Shown here one piece after another: positions 1-9,384 of a stretch of DNA of 27,224 nt. Made by a program: the position numbers and the translations under genes. The first letter of the stretch is position 1; each line of letters begins with the position of its first letter. Source of the DNA: Tritrichomonas musculus. Taxonomy: Eukaryota; Parabasalia; Tritrichomonadida; Tritrichomonadidae. The notes under the pieces were generated by a model. The model did not search any database, was not told the origin of the DNA, and was given only the letters and a program-made list of their open reading frames with translations. Where the stretch lies: contig JAPFFF010000302.1 in the NCBI GenBank assembly GCA_039105265.1, forward strand, positions 1 through 27,224, read 5' to 3'.

Positions 1-2
1 AA

Positions 3-1385
3 CGAGAACTGCAGTTGAATCATCAGATGCAACGAGAACTGCAGTTGAATCATCAGATGCAACGACAACTGCAGTTGAATCATCAGATGCAACGAGAACT
101 GCAGTTGAATCATCAGATGCAACGAGAACTGCAGTTGAATCATCAGATTCAACGAGAACTGCAGTTGAATCATCAGATTCAACGAGAACTGCAGTTTAAT
201 AATAAGATTCAACGAGAACTGCAGTTTAATAATAAGATGAAACAAGAACTGCAGTTGAATCATCAGATGCAACGACAACTGCAGTTGAATCATCAGATGC
301 AACGAGAACTGCAGTTGAATCATCAGATGCAACGAGAACTGCAGTTGAATCATCAGATTCAACGAGAACTGCAGTTGAATCATCAGATGCAACGACAACT
401 GCAGTTGAATCATCAGATTCAACGAGAACTGCAGTTGAATCATCAAATGCAACGAGAACTGCCGTTTAATATTAAGATGCAACAAGAACTGCAGTTGAAT
501 CATCAGATGCAACGACAACTGCAGTTGAATCATCAGATTCAACGAGAACTGCAGTTGAATCATCAGATTCAACGAGAACTGCAGTTGAATCATCAAATGC
601 AACGAGAACTGCCGTTTAATATTAAGATGCAACAAGAACTGCAGTTGAATCATCAGATGCAACGACAACTGCAGTTGAATCATCAGATTCAACGAGAACT
701 GCAGTTGAATCATCAGATGCAACGAGAACTGCAGTTGAATCATCAGATGCAACGAGAACTGCAGTTGAATCATCAGATGCAACGAGAACTGCAGTTGAAT
801 CATCAGATTCAACGAGAACTGCAGTTGAATCATCAGATGCAACGAGAACTGCAGTTGAATCATCAGATGCAACGAGAACTGCAGTTGAATCATCAGATGC
901 AACGAGAACTGCAGTTGAATCATCAGATGCAACGAGAACTGCCGTTTAATATTAAGATGCAACAAGAACTGCAGTTGAATCATCAGATGCAACGACAACT
1001 GCAGTTGAATCATCAGATTCAACGAGAACTGCAGTTGAATCATCAGATGCAACGACAACTGCAGTTGAATCATCAGATGCAACGAGAACTGCAGTTGAAT
1101 CATCAGATGCAACGAGAACTGCAGTTGAATCATCAGATTCAACGAGAACTGCAGTTGAATCATCAGATGCAACGAGAACTGCAGTTGAATCATCAGATGC
1201 AACGAGAACTGCAGTTGAATCATCAGATGCAACGAGAACTGCAGTTGAATCATCAGATGCAACGAGAACTGCAGTTGAATCATCAGATGCAACGACAACT
1301 GCAGTTGAATCATCAGATTCAACGAGAACTGCAGTTGAATCATCAGATGCAACGAGAACTGCAGTTGAATCATCAGATGAAATAA
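3..1385 (+). CDS. Repeat-encoded open frame, 5' end outside window, Gln/Asn-rich 10-residue repeat
   Basis: This is the frame reading LNHQMQRELQ over and over. It is open from the left edge, so its true beginning lies outside; every TTG or ATG inside is just part of a repeat and is no evidence for a start (the first ATG is at 27). About 460 codons are visible. The product would be Gln/Asn/His-rich, without Cys, signal peptide or membrane segment, and probably helical. Unit variants give LNHQIQRELQ, RQLQ in place of RELQ, FNNK at about 195 and 225, and LPFNIK near 460, 612 and 942. It ends at TAA 1383-1385, where the usual CAA of the MKQ-type unit has become TAA; nine bases later the same frame goes on unchanged. 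It belongs to no family I recognise. It could be part of one longer gene, a decayed gene, or non-coding satellite that happens to be open. Confidence 0.33.
   Translation, partial: RELQLNHQMQRELQLNHQMQRQLQLNHQMQRELQLNHQMQRELQLNHQIQRELQLNHQIQRELQFNNKIQRELQFNNKMKQELQLNHQMQRQLQLNHQMQRELQLNHQMQRELQLNHQIQRELQLNHQMQRQLQLNHQIQRELQLNHQMQRELPFNIKMQQELQLNHQMQRQLQLNHQIQRELQLNHQIQRELQLNHQMQRELPFNIKMQQELQLNHQMQRQLQLNHQIQRELQLNHQMQRELQLNHQMQRELQLNHQMQRELQLNHQIQRELQLNHQMQRELQLNHQMQRELQLNHQMQRELQLNHQMQRELPFNIKMQQELQLNHQMQRQLQLNHQIQRELQLNHQMQRQLQLNHQMQRELQLNHQMQRELQLNHQIQRELQLNHQMQRELQLNHQMQRELQLNHQMQRELQLNHQMQRELQLNHQMQRQLQLNHQIQRELQLNHQMQRELQLNHQMK
7..16. other. AACTGCAGTT perfect 10-bp palindrome, present in most units
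   Basis: AACTGCAGTT equals its own reverse complement and sits at unit positions 7-16; this is the first of several hundred copies at 30-base spacing. It contains CTGCAG (a PstI site). It is destroyed in units carrying CTA, CTT, CTGCCG or CTGTAG. Regular palindromes could serve as protein-binding or methylation sites or simply be a by-product of the repeat; the sequence does not decide this. Confidence 0.8.
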
Positions 1386-2970
1386 GAACTGCAGTTGAAT
1401 CATCAGATTCAACGAGAACTGCAGTTGAACCATCAGATTCAACGAGAACTGCAGTTGAATCATCAGATGCAACGACAACTGCAGTTGAATCATCAGATGC
1501 AACGAGAACTGCAGTTGAATCATCAGATGCAACGAGAACTGCAGTTGAATCATCAGATTCAACGAGAACTGCAGTTGAATCATCAGATGCAACGACAACT
1601 GCAGTTGAATCATCAGATGCAACGAGAACTGCAGTTGAATCATCAGATGCAACGAGAACTGCAGTTGAATCATCAGATTCAACGAGAACTGCAGTTGAAT
1701 CATCAGATGCAACGAGAACTGCAGTTGAATCATCAGATGCAACGAGAACTGCAGTTGAATCATCAGATGCAACGAGAACTGCAGTTGAATCATCAGATGC
1801 AACGAGAACTGCAGTTGAATCATCAGATGCAACGAGAACTGCAGTTGAATCATCAGATGCAACGAGAACTGCAGTTGAATCATCAGATGCAACAAGAACT
1901 GCCGTTTAATATTAAGATGCAACAAGAACTGCAGTTGAATCATCAGATGCAACGAGAACTGCAGTTGAATCATCAGATTCAACGAGAACTGCAGTTGAAT
2001 CATCAGATTCAACGACAACTGCAGTTGAATCATCAGATGCAACGAGAACTGCAGTTGAATCATCAGATGCAACGAGAACTGCAGTTGAATCATCAGATGC
2101 AACGAGAACTGCAGTTGAATCATCAGATTCAACGAGAACTGCAGTTGAATCATCAGATTCAACGAGAACTGCAGTTTAATAATAAGATTCAACGAGAACT
2201 GCAGTTTAATAATAAGATGAAACAAGAACTGCAGTTGAATCATCAGATGCAACGACAACTGCAGTTGAATCATCAGATGCAACGAGAACTGCAGTTGAAT
2301 CATCAGATGCAACGAGAACTGCAGTTGAATCATCAGATTCAACGAGAACTGCAGTTGAATCATCAGATGCAACGACAACTGCAGTTGAATCATCAGATTC
2401 AACGAGAACTGCAGTTGAATCATCAGATTCAACGAGAACTGCAGTTGAATCATCAAATGCAACGAGAACTGCCGTTTAATATTAAGATGCAACAAGAACT
2501 GCAGTTGAATCATCAGATGCAACGACAACTGCAGTTGAATCATCAGATTCAACGAGAACTGCAGTTGAATCATCAGATTCAACGAGAACTGCAGTTGAAT
2601 CATCAAATGCAACGAGAACTGCCGTTTAATATTAAGATGCAACAAGAACTGCAGTTGAATCATCAGATGCAACGACAACTGCAGTTGAATCATCAGATTC
2701 AACGAGAACTGCAGTTGAATCATCAGATGCAACGAGAACTGCAGTTGAATCATCAGATGCAACGAGAACTGCAGTTGAATCATCAGATGCAACGAGAACT
2801 GCAGTTGAATCATCAGATGCAACGAGAACTGCAGTTGAATCATCAGATTCAACGAGAACTGCAGTTGAATCATCAGATGCAACGAGAACTGCAGTTGAAT
2901 CATCAGATGCAACGAGAACTGCAGTTGAATCATCAGATGCAACGAGAACTGCAGTTGAATCATCAGATGC
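121..2970. repeat. Higher-order repeat: block at 121-930 repeated at 2101-2970 (66-unit offset)
   Basis: The order of variant units from 121 matches that from 2101 at an offset of 1,980 bases: two ATT units, two FNNK units, the MKQ unit, the RQL unit, then the LPFNIK units. The later copy has one extra unit before its first LPFNIK unit and one more ATG unit further on, which explains its slightly greater length. A third copy of the start of this pattern begins at 9380. This pattern is expected from unequal exchange or segmental duplication inside a satellite. Confidence 0.8.
134..153. other. Perfect 8-bp hairpin in the ATT-type unit (first example)
   Basis: GTTGAATCATCAGATTCAAC folds into an 8-base-pair stem with the loop ATCA. 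It occurs wherever a normal TTGAATCATCAG segment is followed by ATTCAAC, i.e. in every common I-type unit. In M-type units (GATGCAAC) the same stem has one mismatch, so the M/I polymorphism also switches stem perfection. Formation in DNA or RNA is inference. Confidence 0.7.
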
Positions 2971-5900
2971 AACGAGAACTGCAGTTGAATCATCAGATGC
3001 AACGACAACTGCAGTTGAATCATCAGATGCAACGAGAACTGCAGTTGAATCATCAGATTCAACGAGAACTGCAGTTGAATCATCAGATGCAACGAGAACT
3101 GCAGTTGAATCATCAGATGCAACGAGAACTGCAGTTGAATCATCAGATTCAACGAGAACTGCAGTTGAATCATCAGATGCAACGAGAACTGCAGTTGAAT
3201 CATCAGATTCAACGAGAACTGCAGTTGAATCATCAGATGCAACGAGAACTGCAGTTGAATCATCAGATGCAACGACAACTGCAGTTGAATCATCAGATGC
3301 AACGAGAACTGCAGTTGAATCATCAGATGCAACGAGAACTGCAGTTTAATAATAAGATTCAACGAGAACTGCAGTTGAATCATCAGATGAAACAAGAACT
3401 GCAGTTGAATCATCAGATGCAACAAGAACTGCAGTTGAATCATCAGATTCAACGAGAACTGCAGTTGAATCATCAGATTCAACGAGAACTGCAGTTGAAC
3501 CATCAGATTCAACGAGAACTACAGTTGAATCATCAGATTCAACGAGAACTGCAGTTGAATCATCAGATTCAACGAGAACTACAGTTGAATCATCAGATTC
3601 AACGAGAACTGCAGTTGAATCATCAGATGCAACGAGAACTACAGTTGAATCATCAGATTCAACGAGAACTGCAGTTGAATCATCAGATGCAACGACAACT
3701 GCAGTTGAATCATCAGATGCAACGACAACTGCAGTTGAATCATCAGATTCAACGAGAACTGCAGTTGAATCATCAGATGCAACGAGAACTGCAGTTGAAT
3801 CATCAGATGCAACGAGAACTGCAGTTGAATCATCAGATGCAACAAGAACTGCAGTTGAATCATCAGATTCAACGAGAACTGCAGTTGAATCATCAGATGC
3901 AACGAGAACTGCAGTTGAATCATCAGATGCAACGAGAACTGCAGTTGAATCATCAGATGCAACGAGAACTGCAGTTGAATCATCAGATGCAACGAGAACT
4001 GCAGTTTAATAATAAGATTCAACAAGAACTGCAGTTTAATCATAAGATTCAACGAGAACTGCAGTTTAATCATAAGATTCAACGAGAACTGCAGTTTAAT
4101 AATAAGATTCAACAAGAACTGCAGTTGAATCATCAGATGCAACGACAACTGCAGTTGAATCATCAGATTCAACGAGAACTGCAGTTGAATCATCAGATTC
4201 AACGAGAACTGCAGTTGAATCATCAGATGCAACGAGAACTGCAGTTGAATCATCAGATGCAACGAGAACTGCAGTTGAATCATCAGATGCAACGAGAACT
4301 ACAGTTTAATAATAAGATTCAACGAGAACTGCAGTTGAATCATCAGATGCAACAAGAACTGCAGTTGAACCATCAGATTCAACAAGAACTGCAGTTTAAT
4401 CATAAGATTCAACGAGAACTGCAGTTGAATCATCAGATTCAACGAGAACTACAGTTGAATCATCAGATTCAACCAGAACTGCAGTTGAATCATCAGATGC
4501 AACGAGAACTACAGTTGAATCATCAGATTCAACGAGAACTGCAGTTGAATCATCAGATGCAACGACAACTGCAGTTGAATCATCAGATGCAACGACAACT
4601 GCAGTTGAATCATCAGATTCAACGAGAACTGCAGTTGAATCATCAGATGCAACGAGAACTGCAGTTGAATCATCAGATTCAACGAGAACTGCAGTTGAAT
4701 CATCAGATGCAACAAGAACTGCAGTTGAATCATCAGATTCAACGAGAACTGCAGTTGAATCATCAGATGCAACGAGAACTGCAGTTGAATCATCAGATGC
4801 AACGAGAACTGCAGTTGAATCATCAGATGCAACGAGAACTGCAGTTGAATCATCAGATGCAACGAGAACTGCAGTTTAATAATAAGATTCAACAAGAACT
4901 GCAGTTTAATCATAAGATTCAACGAGAACTGCAGTTTAATCATAAGATTCAACGAGAACTGCAGTTTAATAATAAGATTCAACAAGAACTGCAGTTGAAT
5001 CATCAGATGCAACGAGAACTGCAGTTGAATCATCAGATTCAACGAGAACTGCAGTTGAATCATCAGATTCAACGAGAACTGCAGTTGAATCATCAGATGC
5101 AACGAGAACTGCAGTTGAATCATCAGATGCAACGAGAACTGCAGTTGAATCATCAGATGCAACGAGAACTACAGTTTAATAATAAGATTCAACGAGAACT
5201 GCAGTTTAATAATAAGATGAAACAAGAACTGCAGTTGAATAATCAGATGCAACGAGAACTGCAGTTGAACCATCAGATTCAACGAGAACTGCAGTTGAAT
5301 CATCAGATGCAACGAGAACTACAGTTGAATCATCAGATTCAACGAGAACTGCAGTTGAATCATCAGATGCAACGAGAACTACAGTTGAATCATCAGATTC
5401 AACGAGAACTGCAGTTGAATCATCAGATGCAACAAGAACTGCAGTTGAATCATCAGATTCAACGAGAACTGCAGTTGAATCATCAGATTCAACGAGAACT
5501 GCAGTTGAACCATCAGATTCAACGAGAACTACAGTTGAATCATCAGATTCAACGAGAACTGCAGTTGAATCATCAGATTCAACGAGAACTACAGTTGAAT
5601 CATCAGATTCAACGAGAACTGCAGTTGAATCATCAGATGCAACGAGAACTACAGTTGAATCATCAGATTCAACGAGAACTGCAGTTGAATCATCAGATGC
5701 AACGACAACTGCAGTTGAATCATCAGATGCAACGAGAACTGCAGTTGAATCATCAGATTCAACGAGAACTGCAGTTGAATCATCAGATGCAACGAGAACT
5801 GCAGTTGAATCATCAGATGCAACGAGAACTGCAGTTTAATAATAAGATGAAACAAGAACTGCAGTTGAATCATCAGATGCAACGAGAACTGCAGTTGAAT

Positions 5901-8900
5901 CATCAGATGCAACAAGAACTGCAGTTGAATCATCAGATTCAACGAGAACTGCATCATCAGATGCAACGACAACTGCAGTTGAATCATCAGATGCAACGAC
6001 AACTGCAGTTGAATCATCAGATGCAACGAGAACTGCAGTTGAATCATCAGATTCAACGAGAACTACAGTTGAATCATCAGATTCAACGAGAACTGCAGTT
6101 GAATCATCAGATGCAACGAGAACTACAGTTGAATCATCAGATTCAACGAGAACTGCAGTTGAATCATCAGATGCAACGAGAACTGCAGTTGAATCATCAG
6201 ATTCAACGACAACTGCAGTTGAATCATCAGATTCAACGAGAACTGCAGTTGAATCATCAGATGCAACGAGAACTGCAGTTGAATCATCAGATTCAACGAG
6301 AACTGCAGTTGAATCATCAGATGCAACAAGAACTGCAGTTGAATCATCAGATTCAACGAGAACTGCAGTTGAATCATCAGATTCAACGAGAACTGCAGTT
6401 GAATCATCAGATGCAACGAGAACTGCAGTTGAATCATCAGATGCAACGAGAACTGCAGTTGAATCATCAGATGCAACGAGAACTGCAGTTTAATAATAAG
6501 ATTCAACAAGAACTGCAGTTTAATCATAAGATTCAACGAGAACTGCAGTTTAATCATAAGATTCAACGAGAACTGCAGTTTAATAATAAGATTCAACAAG
6601 AACTGCAGTTGAATCATCAGATGCAACGAGAACTGCAGTTGAATCATCAGATTCAACGAGAACTGCAGTTGAATCATCAGATTCAACGAGAACTGCAGTT
6701 GAATCATCAGATGCAACGAGAACTGCAGTTGAATCATCAGATGCAACGAGAACTGCAGTTGAATCATCAGATGCAACGAGAACTGCAGTTGAATCATCAG
6801 ATTCAACGAGAACTGCAGTTGAATCATCAGATGCAACGAGAACTGCAGTTGAATCATCAGATTCAACGAGAACTGCAGTTGAATCATCAGATGCAACGAG
6901 AACTACAGTTGAATCATCAGATTCAACGAGAACTGCAGTTGAATCATCAGATGCAACGAGAACTACAGTTGAATCATCAGATTCAACGAGAACTGCAGTT
7001 GAATCATCAGATGCAACGACAACTGCAGTTGAATCATCAGATTCAACGAGAACTGCAGTTGAATCATCAGATTCAACGAGAACTGCAGTTGAACCATCAG
7101 ATTCAACGAGAACTACAGTTGAATCATCAGATTCAACGAGAACTGCAGTTGAATCATCAGATTCAACGAGAACTACAGTTGAATCATCAGATTCAACGAG
7201 AACTGCAGTTGAATCATCAGATGCAACGAGAACTACAGTTGAATCATCAGATTCAACGAGAACTGCAGTTGAATCATCAGATGCAACGACAACTGCAGTT
7301 GAATCATCAGATGCAACGACAACTGCAGTTGAATCATCAGATTCAACGAGAACTGCAGTTGAATCATCAGATGCAACGAGAACTGCAGTTGAATCATCAG
7401 ATGCAACGAGAACTGCAGTTTAATAATAAGATGAAACAAGAACTGCAGTTGAATCATCAGATGCAACGAGAACTGCAGTTGAATCATCAGATGCAACGAG
7501 AACTGCAGTTGAATCATCAGATGCAACGACAACTGCAGTTGAATCATCAGATGCAACGAGAACTGCAGTTGAATCATCAGATGCAACGAGAACTGCAGTT
7601 TAATAATAAGATGAAACAAGAACTGCAGTTGAATCATCAGATGCAACGACAACTGCAGTTGAATCATCAGATGCAACGAGAACTGCAGTTGAATCATCAG
7701 ATGCAACGAGAACTGCAGTTGAATCATCAGATTCAACGAGAACTGCAGTTGAATCATCAGATTCAACGAGAACTGCAGTTGAATCATCAGATGCAACGAG
7801 AACTGCAGTTGAATCATCAGATGCAACGAGAACTACAGTTGAATCATCAGATTCAACGAGAACTGCAGTTGAACCATCAGATTCAACGAGAACTGCAGTT
7901 GAACCATCAGATTCAACGAGAACTGCAGTTGAATCATCAGATTCAACGAGAACTGCAGTTGAACCATCAGATTCAACGAGAACTGCAGTTGAATCATCAG
8001 ATTCAACGAGAACTGCAGTTGAATCATCAGATTCAACGAGAACTGCAGTTGAACCATCAGATGCAACGAGAACTGCAGTTGAATCATCAGATGCAACGAG
8101 AACTGCAGTTTAATAATAAGATGCAACAAGAACTGCAGTTGAATCATCAGATGCAACGAGAACTGCAGTTGAATCATCAGATGCAACGAGAACTGCAGTT
8201 GAATCATCAGATGCAGCGAGAACTGCAGTTGAATCATCAGATTCAACGAGAACTGCAGTTGAATCATCAGATTCAACGAGAACTGCAGTTGAATCATCAG
8301 ATGCAACGAGAACTGCAGTTGAATCATCAGATGCAACGAGAACTACAGTTGAATCATCAGATTCAACGAGAACTGCAGTTGAATCATCAGATTCAACGAG
8401 AACTGCAGTTGAATCATCAGATTCAACGAGAACTGCAGTTGAACCATCAGATTCAACGAGAACTGCAGTTGAATCATCAGATGCAACGAGAACTGCAGTT
8501 GAATCATCAGATGCAACGAGAACTGCAGTTGAATCATCAGATTCAACGAGAACTGCAGTTGAATCATCAGATGCAACGAGAACTGCAGTTGAATCATCAG
8601 ATTCAACGAGAACTGCAGTTGAACCATCAGATTCAACGAGAACTGCAGTTGAATCATCAGATGCAACGAGAACTGCAGTTGAATCATCAGATGCAACGAG
8701 AACTGCAGTTTAATAATAAGATTCAACGAGAACTGCAGTTGAATCATCAGATGCAACGAGAACTGCAGTTGAATCATCAGATGCAACGAGAACTGCAGTT
8801 GAATCATCAGATGCAACGAGAACTGCAGTTGAATCATCAGATGCAACGAGAACTGCAGTTGAATCATCAGATGCAACGAGAACTGCAGTTGAATCATCAG

Positions 8901-9383
8901 ATGCAACGAGAACTGCAGTTGAATCATCAGATGCAACGAGAACTGCAGTTGAATCATCAGATGCAACGAGAACTGCAGTTGAATCATCAGATGCAACGAG
9001 AACTGCAGTTGAATCATCAGATGCAACGAGAACTGCAGTTGAACCATCAGATGCAACAAGAACTGCCGTTTAATATTAAGATGCAACAAAAACTGCAGTT
9101 GAATCATCAGATGCAACGAGAACTGCAGTTGAATCATCAGATTCAACGAGAACTGCAGTTGAATCATCAGATTCAACGACAACTGCAGTTGAATCATCAG
9201 ATGCAACGAGAACTGCAGTTGAATCATCAGATGCAACGAGAACTGCAGTTGAATCATCAGATGCAACGAGAACTGCAGTTGAATCATCAGATTCAACGAG
9301 AACTGCAGTTGAATCATCAGATTCAACGAGAACTGCAGTTTAATAATAAGATTCAACGAGAACTGCAGTTTAATAAAAGATGA
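1395..9383 (+). CDS. Giant repeat-encoded open frame, 2,662 codons of LNHQMQRELQ-type repeat
   Basis: This continues the frame of the preceding segment after the TAA at 1383. The TTG at 1395 is only the first permitted start; the first ATG is at 1467, and neither has a distinguishable upstream site because every unit has the same context. About 266 ten-residue units follow, nearly all LNHQ-(M/I)-QRELQ with scattered RQL, QQEL, FNNK, FNHK and LPFNIK types. A 6-base deletion near 5951 shortens one unit to RELHHQ but keeps the frame. Over 7.9 kb no stop arises by substitution. It ends at TGA 9381-9383 only because one T is missing after 9376; the same peptide resumes at once in the next frame. 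It is low complexity, Gln/Asn-rich, without membrane segments or recognisable domains. The long frame supports coding potential; the lack of unique sequence prevents any functional call. Confidence 0.38.
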   Translation: MNHQIQRELQLNHQIQRELQLNHQMQRQLQLNHQMQRELQLNHQMQRELQLNHQIQRELQLNHQMQRQLQLNHQMQRELQLNHQMQRELQLNHQIQRELQLNHQMQRELQLNHQMQRELQLNHQMQRELQLNHQMQRELQLNHQMQRELQLNHQMQRELQLNHQMQQELPFNIKMQQELQLNHQMQRELQLNHQIQRELQLNHQIQRQLQLNHQMQRELQLNHQMQRELQLNHQMQRELQLNHQIQRELQLNHQIQRELQFNNKIQRELQFNNKMKQELQLNHQMQRQLQLNHQMQRELQLNHQMQRELQLNHQIQRELQLNHQMQRQLQLNHQIQRELQLNHQIQRELQLNHQMQRELPFNIKMQQELQLNHQMQRQLQLNHQIQRELQLNHQIQRELQLNHQMQRELPFNIKMQQELQLNHQMQRQLQLNHQIQRELQLNHQMQRELQLNHQMQRELQLNHQMQRELQLNHQMQRELQLNHQIQRELQLNHQMQRELQLNHQMQRELQLNHQMQRELQLNHQMQRELQLNHQMQRQLQLNHQMQRELQLNHQIQRELQLNHQMQRELQLNHQMQRELQLNHQIQRELQLNHQMQRELQLNHQIQRELQLNHQMQRELQLNHQMQRQLQLNHQMQRELQLNHQMQRELQFNNKIQRELQLNHQMKQELQLNHQMQQELQLNHQIQRELQLNHQIQRELQLNHQIQRELQLNHQIQRELQLNHQIQRELQLNHQIQRELQLNHQMQRELQLNHQIQRELQLNHQMQRQLQLNHQMQRQLQLNHQIQRELQLNHQMQRELQLNHQMQRELQLNHQMQQELQLNHQIQRELQLNHQMQRELQLNHQMQRELQLNHQMQRELQLNHQMQRELQFNNKIQQELQFNHKIQRELQFNHKIQRELQFNNKIQQELQLNHQMQRQLQLNHQIQRELQLNHQIQRELQLNHQMQRELQLNHQMQRELQLNHQMQRELQFNNKIQRELQLNHQMQQELQLNHQIQQELQFNHKIQRELQLNHQIQRELQLNHQIQPELQLNHQMQRELQLNHQIQRELQLNHQMQRQLQLNHQMQRQLQLNHQIQRELQLNHQMQRELQLNHQIQRELQLNHQMQQELQLNHQIQRELQLNHQMQRELQLNHQMQRELQLNHQMQRELQLNHQMQRELQFNNKIQQELQFNHKIQRELQFNHKIQRELQFNNKIQQELQLNHQMQRELQLNHQIQRELQLNHQIQRELQLNHQMQRELQLNHQMQRELQLNHQMQRELQFNNKIQRELQFNNKMKQELQLNNQMQRELQLNHQIQRELQLNHQMQRELQLNHQIQRELQLNHQMQRELQLNHQIQRELQLNHQMQQELQLNHQIQRELQLNHQIQRELQLNHQIQRELQLNHQIQRELQLNHQIQRELQLNHQIQRELQLNHQMQRELQLNHQIQRELQLNHQMQRQLQLNHQMQRELQLNHQIQRELQLNHQMQRELQLNHQMQRELQFNNKMKQELQLNHQMQRELQLNHQMQQELQLNHQIQRELHHQMQRQLQLNHQMQRQLQLNHQMQRELQLNHQIQRELQLNHQIQRELQLNHQMQRELQLNHQIQRELQLNHQMQRELQLNHQIQRQLQLNHQIQRELQLNHQMQRELQLNHQIQRELQLNHQMQQELQLNHQIQRELQLNHQIQRELQLNHQMQRELQLNHQMQRELQLNHQMQRELQFNNKIQQELQFNHKIQRELQFNHKIQRELQFNNKIQQELQLNHQMQRELQLNHQIQRELQLNHQIQRELQLNHQMQRELQLNHQMQRELQLNHQMQRELQLNHQIQRELQLNHQMQRELQLNHQIQRELQLNHQMQRELQLNHQIQRELQLNHQMQRELQLNHQIQRELQLNHQMQRQLQLNHQIQRELQLNHQIQRELQLNHQIQRELQLNHQIQRELQLNHQIQRELQLNHQIQRELQLNHQMQRELQLNHQIQRELQLNHQMQRQLQLNHQMQRQLQLNHQIQRELQLNHQMQRELQLNHQMQRELQFNNKMKQELQLNHQMQRELQLNHQMQRELQLNHQMQRQLQLNHQMQRELQLNHQMQRELQFNNKMKQELQLNHQMQRQLQLNHQMQRELQLNHQMQRELQLNHQIQRELQLNHQIQRELQLNHQMQRELQLNHQMQRELQLNHQIQRELQLNHQIQRELQLNHQIQRELQLNHQIQRELQLNHQIQRELQLNHQIQRELQLNHQIQRELQLNHQMQRELQLNHQMQRELQFNNKMQQELQLNHQMQRELQLNHQMQRELQLNHQMQRELQLNHQIQRELQLNHQIQRELQLNHQMQRELQLNHQMQRELQLNHQIQRELQLNHQIQRELQLNHQIQRELQLNHQIQRELQLNHQMQRELQLNHQMQRELQLNHQIQRELQLNHQMQRELQLNHQIQRELQLNHQIQRELQLNHQMQRELQLNHQMQRELQFNNKIQRELQLNHQMQRELQLNHQMQRELQLNHQMQRELQLNHQMQRELQLNHQMQRELQLNHQMQRELQLNHQMQRELQLNHQMQRELQLNHQMQRELQLNHQMQRELQLNHQMQQELPFNIKMQQKLQLNHQMQRELQLNHQIQRELQLNHQIQRQLQLNHQMQRELQLNHQMQRELQLNHQMQRELQLNHQIQRELQLNHQIQRELQFNNKIQRELQFNKR
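5941..5964. other. Shortened 24-base unit: 6-base in-frame deletion
   Basis: This unit lacks six bases between ACTGCA and TCATCAG, so all later units are shifted by six relative to the 30-base grid. The + frame stays intact, reading RELHHQ in place of RELQLNHQ. It is the only even-codon partial-unit deletion seen. The corresponding place in the second copy of the 7.1-kb block has normal units. Confidence 0.9.
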
Positions 9384-9384
9384 A
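9355..9384. other. 29-base unit: single-base deletion that shifts the repeat frame
   Basis: An FNNK-MKQ type unit normally contains TTTAATAATAAGATGAAAC, as at 2205-2222. Here one T is missing after 9376, giving AATAAAAGATGAAAC. This shifts the + frame, creates TGA at 9381-9383, and places it over ATG 9380-9382. It is the only change in the window that breaks the three-base register of the array. It may be a real mutation or an assembly or read error. Confidence 0.9.

Noticed and set aside
9380-9383. ATGA as a genuine translational-coupling junction of an operon
   Set aside because: It arises from a 1-base deletion inside an ordinary repeat unit; both sides encode the same repeat, and there is no ribosome-binding site different from the rest of the array.
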